DNA from: Candidatus Cloacimonadota bacterium
Lineage (GTDB): Bacteria > Cloacimonadota > Cloacimonadia > Cloacimonadales > PWNZ01
NCBI GenBank assembly: GCA_003564135.1
Contig: PWNZ01000014.1
Coordinates: forward strand, 1-49,161
Reading direction: 5' to 3'
DNA: 49,161 nucleotides
Below, piece by piece: positions 1 through 8,419 of the stretch. Positions within the stretch are counted from its first letter, which is position 1. Every line of letters begins with the position of its first letter. The translations under genes and the position numbers were made by a program. The notes beneath the pieces are model-generated. The model made no database searches. It worked only from the letters and a program-made list of their open reading frames with translations, and was not told where the DNA came from.

Positions 1-147
1 CAGATCAATGAAGCCGGTATCGACATTATCGATGAGACACAGAAGAGATATATTAAAAGTGGTATTGGGGCGAAAAAATCTACGGAAGTCAAGAAGTTTA
101 AAAACAAACGTGACTATGATGATCCCGTGAGAATGTATCTACGATAA
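1..147 (+). pseudogene. rpoD: RpoD N-terminal part (end of region 1.1 and start of 1.2), ending at in-frame TAA
   Basis: The window opens inside the primary sigma factor gene. Frame 1 gives 48 residues, starting QINEAGIDIIDE (typical end of region 1.1) and ending DDPVRMYLR, the highly conserved region 1.2 motif. In other RpoD proteins this continues as EMG; here the Glu codon is TAA (145-147), followed directly by ATG GGG and the rest of the protein in the same frame. The true start lies upstream of the window. A single G-to-T change from GAA explains the stop. It could be an assembly or read error, a strain-level nonsense mutation, or a site of readthrough or stop-restart. The identity is certain; the biological reality of the stop is not. 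Confidence 0.85.
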
Positions 148-1605
148 ATGGGGCGTGTACCGCTGTTAGACAGGGAGGGGGAGGTTAGGCTTGCCAAGAA
201 GATAGAAAGTGCCAAGAAAATGATTAACCGCAATATCTTTGTCTCCGGTAGTACCCTCAGAGAACTAAATAACTTCTATCACCGTTACAATGAGAATCGT
301 GTCCGTATCGATCAAATCTTGAAGATTGAATACGGAACTTGCTTAGAGAAGGCACAAGAGGAAGAGCTGGTAGAGAAATTCGAGCAAATGCTGAAAAGAG
401 CCGAAGAGATCTTTGACCAGGTTGGTGAAATTATCGATAATCTTGAGCAAGATGAAGAAATAACTGAAGAAATTCAACAGAAGTTTGATGTCTATCGAGC
501 CGAATTGCGGGAACTGTTTAATGCTACACAGTTTAACGATAAACTAATAAAAAGAATGATCTATCGGATGCGTAGTTTAGTCGGAAGGGTCAAGGAAAGT
601 AAGAAAATCATCGACAGGTTATCGCGCGTTAAGAAATATTCTGTTGATGAAGTCTCTATCATGATCAAGAAGGCCCGTAAATCGGAAAAGGAATTACAGG
701 TTGTCAGAGAAAAAATTGGTATGGAACCTTCCTTGTTTAGCGATAATGTCAGGAAGATTAAGAATGCTAAGCGAAAGATCCGAAGAGTAGAAATAGAGAC
801 CAGACTTACAGCCGACGAAATGGTTTTTATTCATGATGAGATTGAACGTGGCATGCGGATGAAAGAGACAGCCCAGAATGCTTTGATAGAAGCGAATGTC
901 AGGTTAGTTGTCAGTATTGCTAAGAAGTATAATAATCGTGGCTTAGATTTTCTCGACCTCATCCAAGAAGGCAATACAGGTCTAATGAAGGCGGTAGAAA
1001 AGTATGACTATCGTAAAGGATACAAGTTCAGCACTTATGCTACATGGTGGATCAGGCAAGCTATAACGAGGGCTATTGCCGATCAAGCCAGAACAATAAG
1101 AATACCTGTTCACATGATTGAAACTATTAACAAGATTAACAGGATGAGCCGCAAACTGATGCAAAAGTTTGGTAGAGAACCTTATCCTCAAGAAATAGCA
1201 GAAGCCCTTGATATGACTGCTGAAAAAGTTAAAAACATTATGTCTATCTCAAAAGAGCCGGTTTCTCTTGATCGACCTGTTGGGAACGACGGTGATGATA
1301 GCGTTCTCAGTGACTTTATTGAAGACAAAAGTACCATTTCTCCGGAAAGAATGGCAGAAAGGTCGATCCTCAGCAGTATAGTTGATGAAGTTCTTAAAAC
1401 CCTAACTCCAAGAGAAGAGAAAGTTATCAGACTTAGGTTTGGAATTGATGACGGCTATCACCGGACGCTGGAAGAGGTTGGGCATATTTTTAGCGTGACC
1501 AGAGAAAGAATAAGACAAATTGAAGACAAGGCGCTTAAAAAACTAAAGCACCCTACACGTAGTGACGGATTTATGAAGATATTGAATAACTACAATATCA
1601 AGTGA
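148..1605 (+). CDS. rpoD: RNA polymerase primary sigma factor RpoD (main part, downstream of in-frame TAA)
   Basis: Housekeeping sigma-70 that directs RNA polymerase to -10/-35 promoters. The 485 residues after the stop begin [12 protein letters not shown] (region 1.2), then an acidic, helical non-conserved region (about 60-230), region 2 with the core-binding and -10 melting motif ([44 protein letters not shown], given here only by its flanks: about residues 265-310), region 3 (about 320-400) and region 4 with the helix-turn-helix [20 protein letters not shown] near the C-terminus. It is in frame with the 48 residues encoded at 1-144, so this is one gene broken by TAA at 145-147. No Shine-Dalgarno sequence precedes the ATG at 148, so that ATG is probably not a native start. 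If translation did restart there, the product would lack region 1.1 and the start of 1.2. Confidence 0.95.
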   Translation: MGRVPLLDREGEVRLAKKIESAKKMINRNIFVSGSTLRELNNFYHRYNENRVRIDQILKIEYGTCLEKAQEEELVEKFEQMLKRAEEIFDQVGEIIDNLEQDEEITEEIQQKFDVYRAELRELFNATQFNDKLIKRMIYRMRSLVGRVKESKKIIDRLSRVKKYSVDEVSIMIKKARKSEKELQVVREKIGMEPSLFSDNVRKIKNAKRKIRRVEIETRLTADEMVFIHDEIERGMRMKETAQNALIEANVRLVVSIAKKYNNRGLDFLDLIQEGNTGLMKAVEKYDYRKGYKFSTYATWWIRQAITRAIADQARTIRIPVHMIETINKINRMSRKLMQKFGREPYPQEIAEALDMTAEKVKNIMSISKEPVSLDRPVGNDGDDSVLSDFIEDKSTISPERMAERSILSSIVDEVLKTLTPREEKVIRLRFGIDDGYHRTLEEVGHIFSVTRERIRQIEDKALKKLKHPTRSDGFMKILNNYNIK

Positions 1606-1651
1606 TAAGAGTTATAAGCCTAACAGAGTTGTCAGAAAATCTAATTACTGC

Positions 1652-1682
1652 TTGACAGAAAGACGTATACTCAAAGTTATGT
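1652..1682 (+). promoter_or_regulatory. Possible sigma-70 promoter for tRNA-Met
   Basis: A perfect -35 hexamer TTGACA (1652-1657) is followed by 19 bases and TTATGT (1677-1682), which resembles a -10 box. The tRNA begins 17 bases later. The spacer is longer than ideal, so this is a moderate candidate only. Confidence 0.35.
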
Positions 1683-1698
1683 CCTACATCACTGATTA

Positions 1699-1774
1699 GG
1701 GCCTATAGCTCAGTTGGTAGAGCTTCCGGCTCATAACCGGACGGTCAGAGGTTCAACTCCTCTTGGGCCCACCA
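1699..1774 (+). tRNA. tRNA-Met (anticodon CAT), CCA encoded
   Basis: A full cloverleaf can be drawn by eye: acceptor stem GGGCCTA/TGGGCCC (one G-T pair), D arm GCTC/GAGC, anticodon stem TCCGG/CCGGA around loop CTCATAA, T arm AGAGG/CCTCT with loop TTCAACT, discriminator A at 1771 and an encoded CCA at 1772-1774. Position 1 pairs with position 72, and the anticodon stem lacks three consecutive G-C pairs, so it is not the initiator. It is most like elongator tRNA-Met. A CAT anticodon could also mean tRNA-Ile with a lysidine-modified C34, but the sequence looks like the Met type. It lies alone between rpoD and the PLP-homeostasis gene. Confidence 0.95.
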
Positions 1775-1899
1775 TTTTTTTGTAAAAGGTACATAGCTTA
1801 GACATTATTAACTCCTTCTTCACATGCGGAATTTTTATTGAGATGCATAACCTTATAATTAATACAAGTTATGACATAGCCATTAGTCTGATTTAATAG

Positions 1900-1929
1900 T
1901 TGACATGATCTGTGGATAAAAAATGTACT
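1900..1929 (+). promoter_or_regulatory. Probable sigma-70 promoter of the YggS-family gene
   Basis: TTGACA at 1900-1905, an 18-base spacer and TGTACT (1924-1929) lie just ahead of the preferred ATG at 1956. Transcription would begin near 1936, so the possible upstream start at 1923 would sit inside the promoter, supporting 1956. The spacer also contains TGTGGATAA (1911-1919), a perfect match to a DnaA box, though one match may be chance. Confidence 0.45.
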
Positions 1930-1955
1930 ACCAAGACCAAAAGCGAGGTAGAGCG

Positions 1956-2699
1956 ATGAAGGCTAATCAAGATCAAGTAATCAAAAAAATCAGTAACAAC
2001 TTATCTGAGATACGATACAACATCAAGAAAGCGGCTGAAAAAGTCGGGGAAAATGCTACCGGCATCAAGCTGGTGGGGGTGACTAAAAACAGATCGCCAG
2101 AACTAATAGATTTAGCAATCTTAGCCGGTCTAAAAAGTATCGGAGAAAACAGGGTGCAAGAAGCCGAAGCTAAGATCCCACAATTAACTCAAGAATACCA
2201 TGAATTTCACTTTATCGGGCATTTACAGAAAAATAAGATCAATAAACTTATCCCTCATAATCCTATACTAATACACTCCATTGACTCGGCTAAAACTGCG
2301 GCAAAGTTGAACCGCTATCATCAAGATACCGACACAGGAAAAAAAATCGCTATCTTAGTACAAGTCAACTGTTCGGAAGAGGAGAGTAAAGATGGTATTC
2401 CCAATAACTTTGAAGCCCTCAAGTCATTCATAGATGATCTAAATCGTTTAATAAATATCAAACTGAAAGGCTTGATGACTATTGCTCCACTAACAGCAGA
2501 TAACAATAAGATAAGGGCAAGTTTTGCAACATTAAAGAAATATTTTGATAGAATTAATGACCAGAATATATACTCGAGCAAGCTGGATACAATTTCCATG
2601 GGTATGTCTAACGACTACCAAATCGCCATTGAAGAAGGGGCTAATTTGGTAAGGATTGGTTCAGCAATATTTAGAGACATACCGGAGATCAATTATTAA
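1956..2699 (+). CDS. Pyridoxal-phosphate homeostasis protein, YggS/PROSC (PLPBP) family
   Basis: Single-domain alanine-racemase-fold protein that binds PLP and buffers its supply to apo-enzymes; no catalytic activity is known for the family. The PLP lysine motif is LVGVTKNRSPE, where the family usually has AVSKxxP/TKxxxxE. Also seen are GENRVQEAEAK, FIGHLQKNKI (the GxLQxNK motif), ISMGMSNDYQIAIEEGANLVRIGSAIF (C-terminal phosphate-binding region, quoted only to locate it at the end) and VNCSEEESKDGI. The reading frame is open from ATG 1923, but ATG 1956 has AGGTAGAGCG ahead of it and follows the promoter, giving 247 residues, close to family length. PLP enzymes nearby include lysine 5,6-aminomutase, but no operon link exists. 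Confidence 0.9.
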   Translation: MKANQDQVIKKISNNLSEIRYNIKKAAEKVGENATGIKLVGVTKNRSPELIDLAILAGLKSIGENRVQEAEAKIPQLTQEYHEFHFIGHLQKNKINKLIPHNPILIHSIDSAKTAAKLNRYHQDTDTGKKIAILVQVNCSEEESKDGIPNNFEALKSFIDDLNRLINIKLKGLMTIAPLTADNNKIRASFATLKKYFDRINDQNIYSSKLDTISMGMSNDYQIAIEEGANLVRIGSAIFRDIPEINY

Positions 2700-2711
2700 T
2701 ATGGAGTTATA

Positions 2712-3311
2712 ATGCCTATACTGATGAGTATCGTATCCTTAGTTATCGTGTCCTATTTAATTGGCAGTTTATCTACAGCACGTCTAATAGCCAAGCATTT
2801 CAAGCAATTAAAGATCAGCAAAGTCGGTACCGGACATCCGGACACCGAAAATATATATCAGAATGTAAGTAAGTCATTAGGTATATTAGCAGGAGTTGTA
2901 GACTCTTTGAAGATGTATGTATATCTGTTTTTTCTGAGTTATGTATACAGCAAGTTAAGCATTGACAGCAGTATGATAGATCTAATTCTTATTATAACCG
3001 GCTTCGCTATGATAATTGGCCATTGCTTGCCCGTAACAAACAAGTTCAAAGGGGGTAGAGGGTTATTCACATTCATTGGATATGGTCTGTATTTTGTTCC
3101 ATGGACTATGCTGATAGTGTTAGCCTTAGCGATAATAGTTATCGCATGTTACAAGCAGGTCAGATTCGCTCAATATATGATAGTTTTATTACCACCGTTT
3201 ATTAGTTATTTCATACCCGGCTATAAGCCGATGTTCCACTACTTGTTAGGTGCATCAGTCCTGATGGGTATAATCAATGTCATAGTATCTAAAAGATTAG
3301 GCGAAATTTGA
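2712..3311 (+). CDS. PlsY-like glycerol-3-phosphate acyltransferase, divergent motif 2
   Basis: Polytopic inner-membrane protein of 199 residues with about five hydrophobic segments. PlsY transfers acyl groups from acyl-phosphate to glycerol-3-phosphate. Motif 1 (YLIGSLSTARLIAK) and motif 3 (GHCLPVTNKFKGGRG, about residues 103-117) are well preserved. Motif 2, normally GSGNxGATN, reads GTGHPDTEN (about 38-46), so the substrate or activity may differ. Start ATG has GGAG six bases ahead. The next gene follows within 10 bases, and a PAP2-type protein comes after that, suggesting a small membrane-lipid operon. It may be a second, specialised PlsY paralogue with the canonical copy elsewhere. Confidence 0.8.
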   Translation: MPILMSIVSLVIVSYLIGSLSTARLIAKHFKQLKISKVGTGHPDTENIYQNVSKSLGILAGVVDSLKMYVYLFFLSYVYSKLSIDSSMIDLILIITGFAMIIGHCLPVTNKFKGGRGLFTFIGYGLYFVPWTMLIVLALAIIVIACYKQVRFAQYMIVLLPPFISYFIPGYKPMFHYLLGASVLMGIINVIVSKRLGEI

Positions 3312-3320
3312 GAGGTATAT

Positions 3321-4451
3321 GTGTGCTCATCCGATAAAATAAGCGTAAGAAAAATTAAGAAGAAAAGTGACGTAGATAAGTTTATCAAATTACCCTTCAA
3401 GTTATATCGAAAAACAACTAATTGGGTAGCACCTCTGATTTCTGAGCAAAGGAAGTTTTTTAACCCATCAAAAAACCCATATTATGACCACTCAGAGGTG
3501 CAATTGTTTTTAGCTGAAAAAGATGGTGAAGTAGTAGGGCGGATAACAGCCCATACCAATAAACAACATAATCTGTTTCATGATGATCAGGTTGGTTTCT
3601 TTGGCTTTTTTGAAGCTGTTAATGAAGAAGAGGTTGCTCAGAAGTTATTTGCGGAAGCGACAAAGTGGTTGCGGAAGCGTCACTGTACATCAATAAGAGG
3701 GCCACTAAATCTATCAGTAAATGATGAATGCGGACTATTAGTAGAAGGATTTACTACACCACCTTTTATTATGATGCCCTATAACCATGAGTACTATGAC
3801 AATTTGATCACAAAAGCAGGACTTGAAAAATGCAAGGATCTCTATGCGTATCTCTTAACCGGAGACAGTGTCCCTTCTAGATTGGAGCGAGTTGCAAAAA
3901 TCATAGAAAAAAGAAGCGAAGTAAGAATAGAGACCCTGTCAAATAATAAGAAGAAGCTCAGGAATGATATTGAGACGATATTTAGAATTTACCGAAAGGC
4001 ATGGGAATATAATTGGGGTGTCGTACCGATGACAACTAAAGAATACCAACATACTGTAGATACTATAATGGGTGTTGTCGATCCCGATCTCGTCTTGATA
4101 GCATATGTTAACCATGAACCGGTCGGATTCTCAGTCGCACTTCCCGACTATAATTACATTTTGAAAAAGATGAGAGGCCATGTATTGCCTTTTGGTTTTT
4201 TAATAGCACTCTATCACAAAAACAGAATCAAACGCCTGAGAGTGATGTTAATGGGGATTCTTAAGGGTTATCAAAAGAGGGGTATAGATGCGCTGTTTTA
4301 TTACTATACGTTTAAAAATGGGCTCTCAAAAGGCTTTAATGAGGCCGAATTCTCATGGATTCTAGAAGATAACGTTGAGATGAATAATGTAGCCAAAAAA
4401 TTGGGTGCGCAGATACATAAAACCTATAGAATATATGAGAAACAGATTTAA
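3321..4451 (+). CDS. GNAT-fold N-acyltransferase-like protein (YghO-like)
   Basis: A 376-residue soluble protein with an N-terminal part beginning VRKIKKKSDVDKFIKLPF, the motif VAPL and a GNAT-like strand-turn FLAEKDGEVVGRITAH (about residues 62-77). A second GNAT-like segment, VLIAYVNHEPVGFSVALPDYN, is near 255-275. These are shared with large uncharacterised GNAT proteins of the YghO type, whose substrate is unknown. The gene starts with GTG at 3321, 9 bases after the PlsY-like stop, with GAGAGG just ahead. Its place between a PlsY-like and a PAP2-like gene suggests a role with membrane lipids or acyl transfer; this is inference from context only. Confidence 0.65.
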   Translation: MCSSDKISVRKIKKKSDVDKFIKLPFKLYRKTTNWVAPLISEQRKFFNPSKNPYYDHSEVQLFLAEKDGEVVGRITAHTNKQHNLFHDDQVGFFGFFEAVNEEEVAQKLFAEATKWLRKRHCTSIRGPLNLSVNDECGLLVEGFTTPPFIMMPYNHEYYDNLITKAGLEKCKDLYAYLLTGDSVPSRLERVAKIIEKRSEVRIETLSNNKKKLRNDIETIFRIYRKAWEYNWGVVPMTTKEYQHTVDTIMGVVDPDLVLIAYVNHEPVGFSVALPDYNYILKKMRGHVLPFGFLIALYHKNRIKRLRVMLMGILKGYQKRGIDALFYYYTFKNGLSKGFNEAEFSWILEDNVEMNNVAKKLGAQIHKTYRIYEKQI

Positions 4452-4466
4452 AGTAGGTTACCGGCT

Positions 4467-5333
4467 ATGATTAAGAAGCATAAACTTATTCCATTAGATA
4501 TTATTACCTTCGGTTACATATTATTCAAACTGATTTACATCTTAGCCGGCTGGAATCGAATAGATCAGCCACTCAGGCATGTAATTTCATACGTTTCAAT
4601 TCTCATTTTCGTCATAGTAATCCAAAGACTTTATAGACCCGGGCATAATATTCTAATCAAGTTTTTAAGATATGCTTATCCCCTACTATTTTTAGGGTTT
4701 TTTTTTAATGCTTCTACCTTGGTCGACCGAGTTATATTTCCCGATTATTTAGATCCAATATTCCAACAGATAGACTATATTATGTTTGGATATCAGCCAG
4801 CCATTGAGTGGGGCATGGCTTACGACCACGTTATTATCCAGGAGATATTCCATTTCGCTTATTTTAGTTATTATATTGTCATTCCTTTGGTCGCTATATT
4901 AATTCTCATAAATAAGTATGAATACTTCTCAAAATTCATTTTTACTATGCTCTTTGTATTCTATATTTGTTATATAACATACTCAATATTTCCAGTTATA
5001 GGAGCCAGATATTGGGAGGAGCTATTTCAGCTAACTATGACCTACAGAGGGGGACTATTTACCCGAATAATGGCTTTCATATATAGTAACTCCCAACACA
5101 CGGGAGCCGCTTTTCCCAGTTCTCATGTAGCTATAACTATGATCGTAAATATCGGCGCATATAAATATTCAAATCTGTTAGGCATGATACTTGTACCTTT
5201 ATCATTAGCGTTATTCATTTCAACAGTATACTGTCACTATCATTACTTTGTTGATGTCATCTTCGGTATTGTCTATGCAGCAGTTCTTTTCAAGCCAGCC
5301 GAATTATTACATGACTACCTAGATAATCTTTAA
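4467..5333 (+). CDS. PAP2-superfamily membrane phosphatase / inositol-phosphotransferase-like protein
   Basis: A 288-residue integral membrane protein with about six hydrophobic spans. The PAP2 catalytic signatures are visible: FPSSH at residues 216-220 (the PSGH-type motif 2) and HYFVD at 259-263 (the HxxxD end of motif 3). Motif 1 (KxxxxxxRP) is not obvious, although RLYRPG near residue 54-59 may correspond. This pattern fits the PAP2_3 group, which includes phosphatidate phosphatases and Aur1-like phosphosphingolipid synthases. It sits 15 bases after the GNAT-like gene and is probably co-transcribed, supporting a role in membrane-lipid head-group chemistry. The exact substrate cannot be told. 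Confidence 0.75.
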   Translation: MIKKHKLIPLDIITFGYILFKLIYILAGWNRIDQPLRHVISYVSILIFVIVIQRLYRPGHNILIKFLRYAYPLLFLGFFFNASTLVDRVIFPDYLDPIFQQIDYIMFGYQPAIEWGMAYDHVIIQEIFHFAYFSYYIVIPLVAILILINKYEYFSKFIFTMLFVFYICYITYSIFPVIGARYWEELFQLTMTYRGGLFTRIMAFIYSNSQHTGAAFPSSHVAITMIVNIGAYKYSNLLGMILVPLSLALFISTVYCHYHYFVDVIFGIVYAAVLFKPAELLHDYLDNL

Positions 5334-5368
5334 TCAAGACAAGCAACCGAGAAATCTAAAGGAAAACG

Positions 5369-6394
5369 ATGAAAATCATAAATAGAACATTGCTAACTAC
5401 CATTATTATGGTATCAACAGCCCTAACTTTTGCCTTGCCAATAAGAAATTATGACTACTACCTCACTGAAAACGGTCTTTCACCACAAGTAGCAGCAACA
5501 GGTGGTATTAACTTAACTAACCCGAGCTTTACAAACACTTCATTCTATAACCCTTCACTGTTAGCTTTCAGAGAACCTTCAACAGTCAGTATCTCATATA
5601 GGATATACCATGAAGATGAAACAAAGTTGAATGATTATGATTTACCCGAAGAGACCAGTTTGTTATGGCATAGGTCGGCGATATCATATATAGGTGTTGA
5701 AGCTCAAAATTTCAGCTTTAATTATTACTCATTATCTCAATTGAACTTTGATGAAGGCGAGCAAAACAACGATAGAAATTACATAAACTACTATTTAGAT
5801 GGCTATAGAATATCTTATGGTTCTGAATCCGGACAGCTGGCTTTTGGCTTAAACTTCTCCTTCTTAACAGGTAGGGCTGTATATTATAGGGAATTAGGAG
5901 TTGAAAATAAACCGACCGAATTTATCGATGACAAAGCATACGGTTATGGAGTTGATTTTGGAGCAGTTATTAAATCAAACACATTAGCTTATGGTCTGTT
6001 TATTCCGAATATGCTTTCCCGCATTCACTGGAGTGAATCGAGTAGGCAATCTATGCAAAGAAGATTTATAACGGGAGTTCAGTATGGCACAGATGAAAGC
6101 TTCATCGTGACCGGTCTTTCAAGAAAATTTGATTTCAAATCCTCAAGTACGTTTCATGTCGGTATTCAGCAAAATATAGACATTGGAACTATAAGAGGAG
6201 AATACAATACCGTACCTATCAGGATCGGTGCCTATAGTGAAAAGCCACTATGGCAGTTAGAATATTTGAGATACGGGTTCGGCAGCGGTATAAGGTACGG
6301 ATATTTCATGTTAGACTTATCAATAAATACAACACATAAGGATTGGAAAAATTACTACATTCTCGGCTCAATCTCTGTCAGTATTGACCAGTAG
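5369..6394 (+). CDS. Exported beta-barrel-like outer-membrane protein, function unknown
   Basis: A 341-residue protein with a clear signal peptide (MKIINRTLLTTIIMVSTALTFA, listed here only as residues 1-22, cleaved before or near LPIRNYD). The mature part alternates polar and hydrophobic or aromatic residues, in short strands ending with aromatic residues (for example FNYYSLSQLNF, GYRISYG, LSINTTH), as in an outer-membrane barrel. An early stretch, NPSFTNTSFYNPSLLAF, resembles the N-plug seen in FCB-group PorV/FadL-like proteins and is echoed in the N-terminus of the SppA fusion downstream (LYNPASISFG). RBS AAAGGAAA precedes the ATG. No specific function is assigned. Confidence 0.6.
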   Translation: MKIINRTLLTTIIMVSTALTFALPIRNYDYYLTENGLSPQVAATGGINLTNPSFTNTSFYNPSLLAFREPSTVSISYRIYHEDETKLNDYDLPEETSLLWHRSAISYIGVEAQNFSFNYYSLSQLNFDEGEQNNDRNYINYYLDGYRISYGSESGQLAFGLNFSFLTGRAVYYRELGVENKPTEFIDDKAYGYGVDFGAVIKSNTLAYGLFIPNMLSRIHWSESSRQSMQRRFITGVQYGTDESFIVTGLSRKFDFKSSSTFHVGIQQNIDIGTIRGEYNTVPIRIGAYSEKPLWQLEYLRYGFGSGIRYGYFMLDLSINTTHKDWKNYYILGSISVSIDQ

Positions 6395-6481
6395 ATAATA
6401 TTAAGGCCACAGATTTATTTTCCGGACAAAATAACGGTAATAAACTCTCTTTTTCGACGTTCACACTAAAAAAGGAGCATC

Positions 6482-8410
6482 ATGTTAGTATTTCTTAATT
6501 CGGGCATACTGTTTCTGGCCATAGCTACGGTTATACCTATATTGATCTACCTCTTTATCATAAAGAAGCCCAAAAAGGTTGTATTCAGTAGTATAAAGTT
6601 TATTAAGATGAGCCAAAAGAAACAGAAGAGTAAAATAAAACTAAAAAACCTGCTACTACTGATAATTAGGTGCTTAATAATACTATTAGCCATTGCCGCT
6701 ATCTCTCGACCAGCTATCAGGTCATCTTATTTAGATAGAAAGGGGAGACATTCTCAAGTAGCCTTAGCAATTATATTAGACACATCTTACAGTATGGATT
6801 ATTTAGTAGACACAAGAACCGAGTTAGAAATCGGCAAAGAAATCATATCAAAAATCAGCTCTAAACTCAATGAAGATGACGTCACTATATTACTTACTTC
6901 AGACCCAACTTGGAACAAGATAAACTCTGTAAAACATTATGGAGGCATACCAGAACATCTTTTGCCGACTATTGATATTACACCACTTCCAACTCCCATA
7001 GATGATCTCATCGATATTGCTAATCAGAGATTGGACGAATCACAGGTCGCACATAAGGAAATACATGTCATTACCGACTTCAGAGCTCAAGAATACCCTC
7101 AAGACAATGAAAACCCAATTCTGATTATACCTACATCGGATATTCAAGAACGAAACAATATTAGCGTTCAGAATTCAAGAATTGAAGCAGAATACGTTGA
7201 AAAGAAATTTGAACGAGTTGTGGCTTTTGATATAGTAAACCATTCCTCAAGTAGCATGCATGATATCATCTGTCAGCTAGTTATTGACGGCCGAACTGTC
7301 AGTGAAAAAGTTACCGATATCCAGCCCCAGCAAAGAAAACAAGAATCCTTCACGATAAACATAACCGAACCGGGGTGGTATAATGGGTATGTGTCCGTCA
7401 GAAATGAACGGCTTCCATACGATACCAGAAACTATTTTACACATTATCATCCTGAAGACAGTCAAGTAGCAGCACTTACAAGGAATGAAGCGCTACCTCT
7501 ACCGCTAGAATCACTGCTGCATATTTACGTCGGAAATAGTAATAATATTCATTATCTTTCAAGTGGTGAAATAGACTATGAACAACTACTAGGTTATGAT
7601 TTCGTTGTCATCGATTCCCGAATTAGCCTATCGGCAAGGGTTAGATTCTTATTAGAACGCCTACACAAAAATGGACAAGGATTACTCTATATATTGTCTG
7701 AAGATATCGATTCAACCTGGGAAGACTACTATCAAGAGAAATTTAAAATAAACATTAGTTATTACCACAATGATAATCCTACACTTGTTTCAGAAATAAA
7801 TACTTATCATCCAATAATGTCCATCTTTAGAAGTGATGAAAATGAAAGCATCGAAGTTAACTCATTTTGGCAAGCAACCATTGAACCGGGATATGCCAAC
7901 ACCCTTTTAAGCACAAACTTAGGCCCTTTAGCCGTAGAGAAAGACCGAGCTATACTATGGCTATTCAACATAGGAGAAATAAGAAACCGACTAGTATTAG
8001 ATCCTTTATATCCAGTCATGGCGTATCGCACATTTTTATATAGCTCATACCAGGAGACACATAAGTATAGAGTTGGAGATAGGGTAATACTACCTCAAAA
8101 TGAAATAATTATTCCCTCCGGTGAAACAATCACAACAAATGAAAAGAGATATAGCTTAACTGATAACGGAATATACGGCATCCCCATGACAAGTGAGTAT
8201 ACTCGCTATTTAGCTGTTAATCTAGACTATGAGCCGAGTGACTATAACCGGCTTAATGACATTGATGAACCTATGGTAATGACATTAGACGATAGCTGGC
8301 AAGAACAAATATTAATTAACAGATATGGGTATGAAGTATGGAGGCATATACTGATTATAGTAATAATGCTGTTAATATCAGAAATGTATATAGTAAAAAA
8401 ACAAGAATAG
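6482..8410 (+). CDS. BatA/vWA-type membrane protein
   Basis: A 642-residue inner-membrane protein. Residues 1-80 match the BatA N-terminal domain: a hydrophobic helix, then KKPKKVVFSSIKF, then a second helix ending ISRPAI. A von Willebrand A domain follows, with MIDAS motif DTSYS at residues 100-104. A long periplasmic region of beta-sandwich character (about 230-600) and a C-terminal membrane helix (about 617-636) complete it. Proteins of this build are found in FCB bacteria, sometimes with MoxR ATPases and other Bat proteins, but none is next to it here. The ATG has AAAAAAGGAG ahead, and the stop lies 9 bases before the SppA fusion gene, so the two are probably one transcript. Confidence 0.75.
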   Translation: MLVFLNSGILFLAIATVIPILIYLFIIKKPKKVVFSSIKFIKMSQKKQKSKIKLKNLLLLIIRCLIILLAIAAISRPAIRSSYLDRKGRHSQVALAIILDTSYSMDYLVDTRTELEIGKEIISKISSKLNEDDVTILLTSDPTWNKINSVKHYGGIPEHLLPTIDITPLPTPIDDLIDIANQRLDESQVAHKEIHVITDFRAQEYPQDNENPILIIPTSDIQERNNISVQNSRIEAEYVEKKFERVVAFDIVNHSSSSMHDIICQLVIDGRTVSEKVTDIQPQQRKQESFTINITEPGWYNGYVSVRNERLPYDTRNYFTHYHPEDSQVAALTRNEALPLPLESLLHIYVGNSNNIHYLSSGEIDYEQLLGYDFVVIDSRISLSARVRFLLERLHKNGQGLLYILSEDIDSTWEDYYQEKFKINISYYHNDNPTLVSEINTYHPIMSIFRSDENESIEVNSFWQATIEPGYANTLLSTNLGPLAVEKDRAILWLFNIGEIRNRLVLDPLYPVMAYRTFLYSSYQETHKYRVGDRVILPQNEIIIPSGETITTNEKRYSLTDNGIYGIPMTSEYTRYLAVNLDYEPSDYNRLNDIDEPMVMTLDDSWQEQILINRYGYEVWRHILIIVIMLLISEMYIVKKQE

Positions 8411-8419
8411 GGAGTAAGT

